Source of the DNA: an uncultured Clostridia bacterium
GTDB taxonomy: Bacteria; Bacillota; Clostridia; Christensenellales; Aristaeellaceae
DNA: 13,835 nucleotides
Assembly: GCA_946626395.1 (NCBI GenBank)
Contig: CAMOUF010000121.1
Location: 1-13,835, forward strand
Reading direction: 5' to 3'
Shown here: positions 13,808 through 13,835 of the stretch, piece by piece
Layout of the letters: each line of letters opens with the position of its first letter
How positions within the stretch are numbered: position 1 is the first letter of the stretch
Translations under genes and position numbers: made by a program
Notes under the pieces: generated by a model
Databases searched by the model: none
Seen by the model: the letters and a program-made list of their open reading frames with translations, nothing else
Told to the model about the DNA's origin: nothing

Positions 13808-13834
13808 CGTAAATCGGCCAGCTCCCCATTTACG
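13808..13834 (+). repeat. Short inverted repeat in the downstream leader
   Basis: CGTAAAT (13808-13814) and ATTTACG (13828-13834) form a 7-bp stem with a 13-nt loop. It starts right after a purine-rich run resembling a ribosome binding site (AAAGGAAAGGA), about 16 nt after the likely transcription start. The sequence stops before a start codon can be placed. Confidence 0.4.
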
Positions 13835-13835
13835 G

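Noticed and set aside
12471..13829. Minus-strand open frame of 452 codons opposite the beta-helix gene
   Set aside because: A Gly/Ala/Val/Asp/His-rich antisense product of a GC-rich repetitive gene. The plus strand has a signal peptide and recognised repeats.

Overview
The window reads as a stretch of a Gram-positive, low-to-mid-GC Firmicutes genome, most likely an uncultured gut-type clostridial lineage. The evidence is strong AGGAGG-type ribosome binding sites, TTGACA/TATAAT promoters often of the extended -10 (TGATATAAT) kind, several Sec signal peptides on lipid-free secreted proteins, an STAS/anti-sigma pair, a REC-SARP-like response regulator, a BmrCD-type ABC exporter pair and a Cthe_2159-type beta-helix carbohydrate-binding protein. 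The exact lineage (Christensenellales/Oscillospirales-like) is my guess. There are no rRNA, tRNA, CRISPR, transposase or phage genes.

Layout. Positions 1-226 hold palindromes and a promoter for a small hypothetical protein (227-703), followed by an orphan response regulator with a SARP-like output domain (776-1579). A new promoter at 1620-1648 and a roughly 220-nt leader precede a probable three-gene operon: STAS anti-sigma-factor antagonist (1876-2172), a degenerate RsbW-like partner (2189-2719) and a secreted S41-type peptidase (2770-4506). The 341-nt gap after it holds a heptad-repeat inverted element and two or three hairpins, including a bidirectional terminator. On the minus strand follow a secreted double-SH3b protein (5975-4848), a small secreted acidic-linker protein (6752-6117), and a two-gene operon for a heterodimeric ABC exporter (10427-8685, then 8683-6884). 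Divergent from the exporter is an AraC-family regulator (10559-11386), followed by a VOC-GNAT fusion enzyme (11444-12307), a second heptad-repeat element, and a secreted beta-helix carbohydrate-binding protein with a Gly/aromatic tail (12525-13715). The window ends in a strong promoter for a gene outside it.

How the genes fit together. The AraC regulator probably controls the divergent exporter, which would remove a drug or peptide. The STAS/anti-sigma-like pair lies in the same apparent transcription unit as a secreted protease, which suggests partner-switching control of an envelope function; no sigma factor is present here. Four secreted proteins (S41, SH3b, 6117-6752, beta-helix) make this an envelope-rich region.

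The two most notable unexplained signals are these. First, a 33-bp promoter block matches at 30 of 33 positions in front of two separate genes (227-703 and 6752-6117), whose proteins also look like members of one small-domain fold. Second, a family of intergenic elements is built from 7-bp repeats (TTAGAAC-like) arranged as inverted arms around small hairpins. I see no complete novel defence or mobile system.
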